This document shows, one piece after another, positions 46,302 to 54,226 of a DNA stretch of 64,000 nucleotides. A program made the translations under genes and the position numbers. Origin of the DNA: Deltaproteobacteria bacterium (GTDB lineage: Bacteria > Desulfobacterota > Binatia > DP-6); the NCBI GenBank assembly GCA_005888095.1, contig VBKF01000125.1:1-64000 (forward strand), written 5' to 3'. The notes beneath the pieces were generated by a model. That model was not told the DNA's origin and searched no databases. It worked only from the letters and a program-made list of their open reading frames with translations. The first letter of the stretch is position 1. The number at the start of each line of letters is the position of its first letter.

Positions 46302-47090
46302 TTACCACGAGATTTCTCGACCGCACAAATGCGCCCTGACCTGGCCCGCGAACTCGGCGATGGCGTCGAGAAGCGGCGGGCTCGCGAGCACGTCGTTGTG
46401 GTGCGCGCCCTTGATGCGCAGGAAGCGCTTCGGCTCGCGTGCCGCAGCGAACAGGCGCTCGCCCAGGGCGAAGGGCACGACCTCGTCGCGATCGCCGTGC
46501 GCGACGAAGACCGGGACGGAGAGCGTCCCGATGCGCGCGAGCGAGTCGAAGCGATCGCCGACCAGGGCCGCCAGCGGTCCATAGTGGCTGCGGGCGACGT
46601 CCCGCAGCGTCGTCCACGTGGAGACGACGGCGACACCGGCGCAGGGGCGCACGCTCGCCAGGTGGATCGAGACGGCGCCGCCGAGCGATTCGCCGAAGCA
46701 GACGATCGGCAGCGCCCCGGCGCTGTCGTAGGCCGCCTCGGCATCGAGATAGACGCCGGCCTCGCTCGGGCGGCCCTCACTGCGCCCGTAGCCGCGGTAG
46801 TCGTAGGCCAGCACGTCGATGCCGCGTGCCGCGAGCGCGAGCGCGACGTCGACGCGTCCGGCGATGTTCCCGGCGTTGCCATGCGACCAGACGAGCGTGG
46901 CCCGCGCCTCGCGTGCTGGGACGTACCAAGCATGTATACGGACGTGGTCGCGGGTGGTGATCCAGCGCTCCTCGACGCCCGGAGGCGGGTGCGGAATGGT
47001 GGTGTCGGGGAGGAAGATGAGCCGATCGAGCCACACCGAAGCGCACCCGGCCGCTGCGACGTATCCCAGGATCACAATTCGGCGGCCCAT
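46302..47090 (-). CDS. Lipid-anchored alpha/beta hydrolase (BEM46-like)
   Basis: 262 residues. N-terminal lipobox-like signal (VAAAGC at residue 16). Alpha/beta hydrolase: oxyanion region WSHGNAGNIAG, nucleophile elbow GESLGG, Asp in AHGDRDEVV and His in GAHHNDV. Resembles BEM46/ABHD13-type enzymes. Probably an esterase or thioesterase at the outer face of a membrane. Co-transcribed between the LLM and thiolase-like genes. Confidence 0.85.
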   Translation of the reverse strand: MGRRIVILGYVAAAGCASVWLDRLIFLPDTTIPHPPPGVEERWITTRDHVRIHAWYVPAREARATLVWSHGNAGNIAGRVDVALALAARGIDVLAYDYRGYGRSEGRPSEAGVYLDAEAAYDSAGALPIVCFGESLGGAVSIHLASVRPCAGVAVVSTWTTLRDVARSHYGPLAALVGDRFDSLARIGTLSVPVFVAHGDRDEVVPFALGERLFAAAREPKRFLRIKGAHHNDVLASPPLLDAIAEFAGQVRAHLCGREISW

Positions 47091-47110
47091 CGCAACCGCC
47101 GTCGCAAGCG

Positions 47111-48025
47111 TCAGTGCCCGACCGCAGCGACGACGTCGGCCATCGCACGCGACAGCTCGTCCGGAGTCTTCGCGTGCCGGAGCCCGACGACGAGGTAGTC
47201 GAGCCCGGCGTCGCGGTATGCGTCGAGGTCGCGGCGCACCTTGTCCGCGTCGCCGTAGAGCGGGCGCGAGCCATCCGGGCCGACCAGCACGCCTTTACGA
47301 AGGCTCACCGTCACCGCCTCCGGCCCGCGCCCATGGGCGACCACGCGCTGCCGCAGCCGCGCGACGAGCGGTGCCAGCTCCGCCGGCGCGAGGTCGATCG
47401 CGTGCCAGCCGTCGCCGGCGCGCGCGGCGCGCTCGATCGCGGCCGCCGAGTCGCCCGCGATCCAGAGCGGAGGATGCGGCTGCTGGACCGGCGGCGGGCC
47501 CGTCCGCACCGGCGGGAGGCGATAGCACGAGCCCACGAACTCGGCGTCGCCCCCGCGCCAGAGCGCCCGGCAGACCGCGAGGTATTCCTCGGTCCGCCGG
47601 CCGCGGCCCGCGAAGGGCACGTCGAGCGCCTCGAACTCCTCGCGCAGCCAGCCCGTGCCGACGGCGAGGACGACGCGCCCGCCCGAGAGGACGTCGAGCG
47701 TGGCGATCTGCTTCGCCGTGACCACGGGGTTGCGGTAGGGGAGGACGTACGCGCTGACTCCGAGCCTCACGCGGCTCGTCTGTCCGGCCAGGTAGGCGAG
47801 GGTAACCGTCGGTTCGAAGAAGCGCTCGATGACGGCCATGTCGCCCGGGCGCGCGTCGGGGCGCCGGTCGTAGGGATAGACCGAGCGGACGGCGCGCGGC
47901 GCGACCAGGTGGTCGCTCACCCAGACGGAATCGACGCCGAGCGCCTCGGCCTCACGTGCGAGGCGCACCAACACGTCGGGCGCGGCGAGCGGGCCGTAGT
48001 TGGGGAGGGCGATGCCGAACCGCAC
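47111..48025 (-). CDS. LLM-class F420-dependent oxidoreductase
   Basis: 304 residues, GTG start. VRFGIALPNYG, VDSVWVSDHLVAPR, VRLGVSAYVLPYRNPVVTAKQIATLD and AVGTGWLREEFEALDV are classic for the LLM group that uses F420 (TIGR03619-type). First gene of the five-gene minus-strand operon ending at 44071. Substrate unknown; distinct from the LLM at 2442. Confidence 0.9.
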   Translation of the reverse strand: MRFGIALPNYGPLAAPDVLVRLAREAEALGVDSVWVSDHLVAPRAVRSVYPYDRRPDARPGDMAVIERFFEPTVTLAYLAGQTSRVRLGVSAYVLPYRNPVVTAKQIATLDVLSGGRVVLAVGTGWLREEFEALDVPFAGRGRRTEEYLAVCRALWRGGDAEFVGSCYRLPPVRTGPPPVQQPHPPLWIAGDSAAAIERAARAGDGWHAIDLAPAELAPLVARLRQRVVAHGRGPEAVTVSLRKGVLVGPDGSRPLYGDADKVRRDLDAYRDAGLDYLVVGLRHAKTPDELSRAMADVVAAVGH

Positions 48026-48197
48026 GCGCCCCAGAGCTAGCAGAGGGCGGACTGGCTGCGCCAGTCGGCGCTCAGCGCGTGCGGCGCAGAAGGCGGGCGG
48101 CCTCGACCTAGATGTACATGGGCCGATGGTGGCGACGTCGATCCTCGCAGGTGCCCGACGATCGATGATGCGAACGCGCCCGACGCGGACGTCGTCG

Positions 48198-48605
48198 TTA
48201 CCAGAGTACTCGCACCAGCCCCGAGTCGGAGATGTCGGCGTCACGCGTGATGAGCGGCAGGGACAGGCGTCGCGCCGCCGCGCACACGAGCGCATCGAAC
48301 GGGTCATCATTCGGGCGCGTGTCGTCCGCGAGGTAGACGTCCTCGGGGATGAGGTCGACTGCCTGATAGGCGGGGTTGCTGAAGAGATCGGCGAAGAACT
48401 CACGGAGGGATCGCCGGAGGTCGACGCGCCCCACGCGGGAAAGGAGGCTCGTCTCCCACATCACTGCCGTGGGGACGTAGATCAGGGCGGTGCGTGCCTC
48501 CGCGGCGGCGAACAGGCGAGCCGCGCGTCGGCCGAGCCGGCGGCCCCCTGCAGCGTGGAAGAGAAGGGGGTGCGTGTCGGTGACTGCCGCGCGGGCGTCA
48601 GCCAC
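48198..48605 (-). CDS. vapC: VapC-like PIN-domain toxin
   Basis: 135 residues from GTG 48605. AVTDTHPLLFHAAG carries the first PIN Asp; WETSLLSRVG, PFDALVCAAARRL and LITRDADISDSG carry the rest. The start overlaps the antitoxin end by 8 bases. Looks intact, unlike the copies at 36492 and 57662. Confidence 0.85.
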   Translation of the reverse strand: MADARAAVTDTHPLLFHAAGGRRLGRRAARLFAAAEARTALIYVPTAVMWETSLLSRVGRVDLRRSLREFFADLFSNPAYQAVDLIPEDVYLADDTRPNDDPFDALVCAAARRLSLPLITRDADISDSGLVRVLW

Positions 48606-48876
48606 GATGCCGCCCGGACTGCCGCACGCGCCGCCGTCGACCACTCGAAAACATCGTGCGGATTGTCCGGTCCGCACCAGCGAGGTCGGGGTCAGCCGTC
48701 GCGAGCGCGATGGTGCCCACCACCGAGCGGATCGAATCGGTATGAACGCGTCCGGCGGCGCGCGCGTCGGAGACCAGCCGATCGACGAGCTGACTCACGC
48801 TTCGACGTCCACCTGCCCGCGCTTGCCCCCGCAGCCAGAGAAGGTTTTCCTCCTCGAGCGTGATGGAGATAGCCAT
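48598..48876 (-). CDS. RHH-type antitoxin
   Basis: 92 residues from ATG 48876 (MAISITLEEENLLWLRGQAR). An ATG at 48885 is possible but lies within the operator-like repeats at 48882-48901, so I prefer the later start. SVSQLVDRLVSDARAAG matches the RHH fold. Partner of the VapC at 48198. Confidence 0.8.
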   Translation of the reverse strand: MAISITLEEENLLWLRGQARAGGRRSVSQLVDRLVSDARAAGRVHTDSIRSVVGTIALATADPDLAGADRTIRTMFSSGRRRRVRQSGRHRG

Positions 48877-48881
48877 CCTGC

Positions 48882-48901
48882 TCATACGATATTCATACGA
48901 T
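48882..48901. repeat. Direct repeat TCATACGAT x2 before the antitoxin
   Basis: Copies at 48882-48890 and 48893-48901, 11 bases apart, 5 bases upstream of the chosen start. The period is about one helix turn, as in RHH operators. Confidence 0.6.
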
Positions 48902-49026
48902 GGGGCAGCGGTTCGCGTCAAGCACGGCTCGTCGCGGCCAGACACCTGCGGCTTGCCCCCTGCGCGCCGAACTGGTTTGGCACAGCGCCGCCCGTTTTTT
49001 CCACGACCGGGGCCCGTTCCGTAAAC

Positions 49027-49100
49027 CGAGGCTTCGCCTCAGACCGGACGGTCGGTCGCTGGTTCCACTCTACGCCTCGTCGGTCTGAGGCGGAGCCTCG
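49027..49100. repeat. 20-bp near-perfect inverted repeat
   Basis: Arms 49027-49046 and 49081-49100 match in 19 of 20 positions; loop of 34 bases. The outer arm ends right at the lipase-like gene stop (49101). The sub-motif GAGGC-TTC-GCCTC inside the left arm is itself a small hairpin. No T-run follows, so this may be an RNA 3'-end structure, a REP-like element or the mark of an old insertion. Confidence 0.75.
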
Positions 49101-50465
49101 CTAAAAGGTTAGCCTCTCGAAGTCATTCCACTGAATGGTGACCCCGTCGGCCGTGGCTTCCCAGTTCGGGACGTTCAGTGTCCGCACGGGTCCGCCGCCC
49201 CGTGAGATCAGCTGGAACGAGACCGTGGCATTGGGCGGCGAGCTGGCGGGGATGAAGATATCCGCGCCCTGGATGAACGGCAGCTGGCTGAGGACCGGAT
49301 CCGGTTGGCTCAGGTCGGTCTGGCCGTCGCGGTTGCGGTCGAAGGCGAAGAACGCGTTGACCTGCTTGCTGATGGGACAGAGGACTTCGGTGCAGACGTT
49401 GAGGTCGTTGATCAGCAGCTGGTCGTTCTCGGCGCCCTGGTCGCCCCACAGCTCCTTGTACCTGATCATGACCGCCGACACGCTGCCCGGGCGATCGCCG
49501 GCGTATTCCTCGATCGAGGGCGAGGCGAGCAGGCGGACCGTGTAGTCGCTTCTGACGAACGGCTCGTAGTAGATGTGGAGCGTCGGCAGGCCCGTTTCGA
49601 CGAGCGCGAACTCGTAGCGCTGGCCCGCGTTGGCCGCCACCGGTCCCCACGCGCCCCCGCCGGTCGAGCCGTCGCTGATCGCGATCGACGCGAGCGGCGT
49701 CGTCGTTGCCCGTACCCCGTTGGCGGCGACCGGCCAGATTTGCACGCTCGCGCCGGCGAGCCCTGCGTTCTGCGGGAAGTTGAGCGCCTTGCCCGCGAGC
49801 AGGATGCGCTTCTGCGGGACGATGTCGTGTTGTGGTAGGCCGCCGCGCAAGAATTTGAAGTACTGGATGAACGACTCGGCCGAGGTGCACGTCTGCACGT
49901 GCGTCTGGTCCGGGATCGTGACGTTCTGCGCGCCGTCCATGTTCCGGCCCGGAGTCCCCCTGCCCGCCCAGACGGCGAGCGTGGGCACCCCGGGATTCTG
50001 GTTTTGGCCGTCGACGTTGATGTAGTGCGCCACGTTCGCCCTGCGCTGGGCGGCCATGTCTCCGTTGGTCAGGTAGTCGTACATCACCGAGGTGCCGAGC
50101 GAGTGCGCGACGACGTCGACCTGGGACTTTCCGGTCAGCTGCTCAAGGGCGGCGATCGCCTCGTCGATCTGCTGGTCGACTTCGCTCTTGTCTCCCACCG
50201 CTCGCGTCGAGTTGTAGTCGACCTCGTCGATCCAGCTGGCCGCGTAGCCGTTGCTCTCAAAGCGCATCGCCTGCGACTCGAATTGAGCGCCCGAGCCCTC
50301 GATGCCGTGGACAAAGAGGATCGGGTGCTTGGGCGTGAGCGCGTGGGCGGCCGGCGCAGCGGACAGCAACAACCCGCCCCCGGCCAGAGCGGCGAGAAGC
50401 ACGCGCGGGACCGTCCGGCCCAGGATTCTCGCTAGCCAGCACGTTGTCCGTATCCGGGTGCACAT
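49101..50465 (-). CDS. Secreted lipase-like alpha/beta hydrolase
   Basis: 454 residues from ATG 50465, AGGAGG 8 bases upstream. Signal peptide up to about SAAPAAHA. HPILFVHGIEGSG (oxyanion loop) and VVAHSLGTS (nucleophile Ser at about 123). A C-terminal beta region (FFAFDRNRDGQTDLS, with an EF-like DRNRDGQTD) is probably a binding or structural domain. It acts outside the cell on esters; substrate unknown. Different family branch from the lipase at 53286. Confidence 0.82.
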   Translation of the reverse strand: MCTRIRTTCWLARILGRTVPRVLLAALAGGGLLLSAAPAAHALTPKHPILFVHGIEGSGAQFESQAMRFESNGYAASWIDEVDYNSTRAVGDKSEVDQQIDEAIAALEQLTGKSQVDVVAHSLGTSVMYDYLTNGDMAAQRRANVAHYINVDGQNQNPGVPTLAVWAGRGTPGRNMDGAQNVTIPDQTHVQTCTSAESFIQYFKFLRGGLPQHDIVPQKRILLAGKALNFPQNAGLAGASVQIWPVAANGVRATTTPLASIAISDGSTGGGAWGPVAANAGQRYEFALVETGLPTLHIYYEPFVRSDYTVRLLASPSIEEYAGDRPGSVSAVMIRYKELWGDQGAENDQLLINDLNVCTEVLCPISKQVNAFFAFDRNRDGQTDLSQPDPVLSQLPFIQGADIFIPASSPPNATVSFQLISRGGGPVRTLNVPNWEATADGVTIQWNDFERLTF

Positions 50466-50648
50466 ATGTAGTCCCTCCTGGCTCAGCTTGTCAGGCGCGG
50501 GTAGCCGCGCTGCAAGCGGCACCGTCGCACAGACGATGGCAGGTCTGATGGGGCACCTACGACGTGCGGAAGGTGCCACTACGGGAGACGCCACGCCAAT
50601 CACCTGTGGAGGTGGACTCGGCCTTCCGATGGACGTGAGGCGTGAGGC

Positions 50649-51971
50649 ATGAGCACGCGGCGGGCCCGACTTGACCGCGCCGACGGGGCCTTGTTACGCC
50701 CCGGCAGCGACATGGCGTGGCCGCCGACCCCGGAAGAGTTCGGGCGCTTGCGCGAGACCCTCGCATGGGTCGCCGCGCGGTCGTCTTACTACCGCCGTGT
50801 CTTCGACGCCGCCGGGGTGCGGCCCGACACGCTCGCGAGCTACGACGAGTTCCGCCGCCGGGTCCCGCTGACCCTCAAGACCAACCTGGTCGAGAACCAG
50901 CGGGCGCACCCGCCGTTCGGCGAGTTTCTCGCCGCGCCGCGGGAGCAGTTCGCCTCGCTCCACACCTCGCCCGGGCCGATCTACATCCCGCGCCTCGCCG
51001 AGGAGCGCGGCGGGACGCCGGTGCTCGTCGAGGCGGTCGCCGCCATGGGTGTGCGCCCCGGCGAGGTGGTGCACGTGACCCTGTCCTACCACATCATGCC
51101 GGGCGGACTCCGGCTCCATCGCGCCTTCGAGGAGTACGGCTGCCTGGTCATCAACGGCGGCACCGGGGCGAGCCGCCTCCAGGTGGAGGTGGCGCGCGCC
51201 TGGGGCGCGACGGTGTACGCCGGCACGCCGAGCTTCCTCGCCAACCTCGGCGACACGGCGCGCGAGATGGGCCTCGACCCCCGCCGCGACCTCCACTACC
51301 GGGTCGGCTTCTCGACCGCCGAGGCGCTCACGCCGGCGCTGCGCCGCGAGCTCGAGGCCACCTTCGGCATCGAGCTCTACGACCACTGCGGGGAAGCGCA
51401 GATCGGACCGCTCGCCGGAGAATGTCGCCTGCACGACGGCATGCACCTCCACGCCCGCGACCTCTTCTGCGAGTTCCTCGACGTCGAGAGCGGTGAGCCG
51501 GTCGAGCCGGGTGGGACGGGCGAGCTCGTCGCCACACAGCTCGGGCCGCGCGCGCTGCCGCTCGTGCGCTACGCCCCGCGCGACGTCTTCCACCTCCTGC
51601 CCGGCGCGTGCGCCTGCGGCAACCCGGCGCTGCGCCTGCGCTTCGTCGGCCAGGCGGGCGCCATCCGGAAGATCAAGGGTGTGCTCGTCCACCCGGCCCA
51701 GGTACACGCGGTGACGAGCGACTTTCCCGAGCTCGGCCGCTTCCAGATCGTCGTCGAGCGAGGGGCCCGGTACGACCGCGCCCGCCTGCGGGCGGGGACC
51801 GTGCGCGCGCCTGCCGAGCCCGAGGCGCTCGCGCGCGCGCTGGCCGAGCGGCTGAAGTCGACGGTCTTGATCCAGATGGACGTCGAGCTGGTGCCCGAGG
51901 CGGACATCCCGGAGGCGGCCGCGCCGCCCCGGTTCAGCGAGGCGATCGTCGATCGCAGGACGAAGGCGTGA
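50649..51971 (+). CDS. PaaK-like ligase with degenerate P-loop
   Basis: 440 residues. Phenylacetate-CoA-ligase layout: N-terminal WVAARSSYYRRVFDAAGVRP, YDHCGEAQIGPLAGEC, PGACACGNPALRL, and a C-terminal domain (GAIRKIKGVLVHPAQVHAV). At the place of the phosphate-binding TSGTTG loop there is HTSPGPIYIPR, so ATP binding may be altered. Next gene in GTGA overlap. Substrate unknown. Confidence 0.75.
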   Translation: MSTRRARLDRADGALLRPGSDMAWPPTPEEFGRLRETLAWVAARSSYYRRVFDAAGVRPDTLASYDEFRRRVPLTLKTNLVENQRAHPPFGEFLAAPREQFASLHTSPGPIYIPRLAEERGGTPVLVEAVAAMGVRPGEVVHVTLSYHIMPGGLRLHRAFEEYGCLVINGGTGASRLQVEVARAWGATVYAGTPSFLANLGDTAREMGLDPRRDLHYRVGFSTAEALTPALRRELEATFGIELYDHCGEAQIGPLAGECRLHDGMHLHARDLFCEFLDVESGEPVEPGGTGELVATQLGPRALPLVRYAPRDVFHLLPGACACGNPALRLRFVGQAGAIRKIKGVLVHPAQVHAVTSDFPELGRFQIVVERGARYDRARLRAGTVRAPAEPEALARALAERLKSTVLIQMDVELVPEADIPEAAAPPRFSEAIVDRRTKA

Positions 51972-53230
51972 ACGCGGACCGTCGCTACTACGACCCGGAC
52001 GTCCAGACGATGCCGCTCGAGCGCCTGCGGCGGCTGCAGGCCGAGCGGCTCGCCCGCCAGCTCGACCGCGTATGGGCCGTCCCGGTACCGTTCTTCCGCC
52101 GCAAGCTCGAGGCCGCCGGTCTCCGGCGCGCCGACCTCCGGGGCCTGGACGACCTCCGGCTCATCCCGACGACGGTGAAGGACGAGCTCCGCCGGAGCGA
52201 GGAGGAGCACCCGCCGTTCGGCGACTACCGCGGCGCGCCCATCGAGGCCTGCGTCCGGCTCGGGGCCTCCACCGGCACGAGCGGCCGGCCGACGCTCATC
52301 CTCTGGACCCGCAAGGACCTCGCGGTCGACCATGCCGCCTCCGCGCGCGGGCGGTGGCGCTGGGGGCTCAGGCCCGGCATGAGCCTCGCCAACGCCCACC
52401 CCTTCGGGATGAACGCGGGCGGCTGGCACTTCAGCCACGGCGTCGAGATGCTCGGCGTGCTGAACGTCCCCTCCGGCCCACCGCTCGGCGAGGCGCACGT
52501 CCGGGACGTCGTCGAGGTGTGGCGCCGGATCCGTCCCGACATGTACCGGCTCTTCGGCAACGTGGGGCGCACCTATGCGGAAGCCGCGCGCGCGATGGGC
52601 CTGGATCCCGAGCGTGACCTGAACCTGCGCCTCGCGGGTGACCATCCGGCCGAGCAGTACCTGATGGTGAGCTCGGGCCTCGAGGCGCTGCCCCTGCTCG
52701 GCAGCGCCTGCGAGGAACGCGACGGCGCGCACCTGGCCGAGGACCTGGCCATTGTCGAGGTGATCGACCGGCGGACGGGACGCCCGTGCGGCGACGGCGA
52801 GCGCGGCAACCTCGTGGTCACCGTCCTCGAAAAGGACAACTTCCTCCTCCGCTACGACCTCGAGGACCTGGTCCGCTGGAACACGAAGCCGTGCCCGTGC
52901 GGCGAGACGCACCGGCGCCTGTTCTACGAAGGCCGCGTGCGGGACATCGTCCGGGTCGGCGACCGCGAGCTGCTGCCCATTGACGTGGCGTTCGTGCTCT
53001 ACGAGTTCCCCGAGGTGTCGCGCCCGTCGGCGGAGTATCAGATCGTGCGGCGAGCCGACGTCCTACGTGTCCGCGTCGAGTACGACCCCGCCGCGGACGC
53101 GGGCGGGCTCGCGCGGCGCCTCGGCGAGCGCTTCCAGGAGCGGCTCGGAGTGACGGCCGACGTCGAGCTCGTCCCGCGCGGCGCCGTGCCGCGCTTCGCC
53201 TACAAGGCCGCGCGCGTCGTCGACGCCTGA
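51968..53230 (+). CDS. PaaK-like ligase with intact P-loop
   Basis: 420 residues from GTG in GTGA overlap. PVPFFRRKLEAAGLRRADL, GASTGTSGRPTLILWTRKDL (intact phosphate loop), GDGERGNLVVTVLEKDN, KPCPCGETHRRLF and a C-terminal lid (VGDRELLPIDVAFVLYEFPE). It probably activates a carboxylic acid to its CoA ester. With the preceding gene it may form a heteromer of one active and one altered subunit. Confidence 0.8.
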   Translation: MNADRRYYDPDVQTMPLERLRRLQAERLARQLDRVWAVPVPFFRRKLEAAGLRRADLRGLDDLRLIPTTVKDELRRSEEEHPPFGDYRGAPIEACVRLGASTGTSGRPTLILWTRKDLAVDHAASARGRWRWGLRPGMSLANAHPFGMNAGGWHFSHGVEMLGVLNVPSGPPLGEAHVRDVVEVWRRIRPDMYRLFGNVGRTYAEAARAMGLDPERDLNLRLAGDHPAEQYLMVSSGLEALPLLGSACEERDGAHLAEDLAIVEVIDRRTGRPCGDGERGNLVVTVLEKDNFLLRYDLEDLVRWNTKPCPCGETHRRLFYEGRVRDIVRVGDRELLPIDVAFVLYEFPEVSRPSAEYQIVRRADVLRVRVEYDPAADAGGLARRLGERFQERLGVTADVELVPRGAVPRFAYKAARVVDA

Positions 53231-53285
53231 GAAGCGTTTTTTACTTGCATTCGGGTGTCCATCCTTGCTAAGCGCAGAGGCGTTC

Positions 53286-54221
53286 ATGCGCCGCGTCGCC
53301 CGCCCGCTCCTGACCGCGCTCGCCGTGAGCGGCCTGGTTGCTTTCACGTCCCCGAAGACCGGCTGCGGCACCTACACGAAGACCCAGTACCCGATCGTGC
53401 TGGCGCACGGCGCCGCGGGCTTCGACTCGTTGTTCGGGATCCTCGACTACTGGTTCGGAATCCCCGAGGACCTGGCCGCCGGCGGAGCCAAGGTCTTCGT
53501 CACCGAGGTGAGCCAGTTCAACACGCCCGAGGTGCGCGGCGAGCAGCTGATCGCGCAGCTCGAGCAGATCCGGGCGATCACGGGCAAGCCCAAGGTGAAC
53601 CTCATCGGCCACAGCCAGGGCGGCTTCGACGTCCGCTACGTGGCCGCCGTGCGGCCCGACCTGGTGGCGTCGGTTACGACCATCGGGACGCCGCACCGGG
53701 GCACCCAGATCGCCGACTACCTCGACGCGAACTTCCTGAACGGCGGGTTCACCCAGGACGTGATCGCGAACTTCGCGAACACGCTCGGGACGGTCATCGG
53801 CCTGCTCTCGGGCTCGTCGAACCCGCAGGACGCGATCGCGGGCATCCGCTCGCTCACGTCGGCGGGCGCCGCCGTCTTCAACGCGAGCTACCCGCAGGGG
53901 ATGCCGGCGACGCCCTGCGGTGTGGGCGCCGCGGTCGTGAACGGCATCCGCTATTACTCGTGGACCGGGACGGGCGTGCTCACCAACTCGGCCGACGTCT
54001 TCGACGACGCGCTCGGCGTGGCATCGCTCTTTACCAGCGAAGCGAACGACGGGCTCGTCGGACACTGCAGCGCCCACCTGGGCCAGGTGCTCCGCGACGA
54101 TTACTTCTACAACCACCTCGACGAGGTGAACCAGATCACCGCGCTCGTCTCGCCCTTCGAGGCCAATCCGCTGGTGGTCTTCCGGACGCACGCCAACCGG
54201 CTGAAGAACGCCGGCCTCTGA
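53286..54221 (+). CDS. Secreted family-I triacylglycerol lipase
   Basis: 311 residues. Signal peptide about residues 1-24. TQYPIVLAHGAAGF (oxyanion His-Gly), GHSQGGFDVRYVAA with nucleophile Ser near 110, Asp in SEANDGLVG and His in YNHLDEVN: the full triad of Pseudomonas/Burkholderia-type lipases. Such lipases need a membrane-anchored foldase for folding, which is encoded 5 bases downstream. Confidence 0.92.
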   Translation: MRRVARPLLTALAVSGLVAFTSPKTGCGTYTKTQYPIVLAHGAAGFDSLFGILDYWFGIPEDLAAGGAKVFVTEVSQFNTPEVRGEQLIAQLEQIRAITGKPKVNLIGHSQGGFDVRYVAAVRPDLVASVTTIGTPHRGTQIADYLDANFLNGGFTQDVIANFANTLGTVIGLLSGSSNPQDAIAGIRSLTSAGAAVFNASYPQGMPATPCGVGAAVVNGIRYYSWTGTGVLTNSADVFDDALGVASLFTSEANDGLVGHCSAHLGQVLRDDYFYNHLDEVNQITALVSPFEANPLVVFRTHANRLKNAGL

Positions 54222-54226
54222 CGCCC

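Noticed and set aside
50649-51971. The first PaaK-like gene as a pseudogene because of the lost P-loop.
   Set aside because: The rest of the protein is intact and the gene is coupled to its neighbour, so a modified function is more likely than decay.
53220-53240. Possible intrinsic terminator before a run of six T.
   Set aside because: The stem next to the T-run (ACGC/GCGT) has only 4 base pairs.
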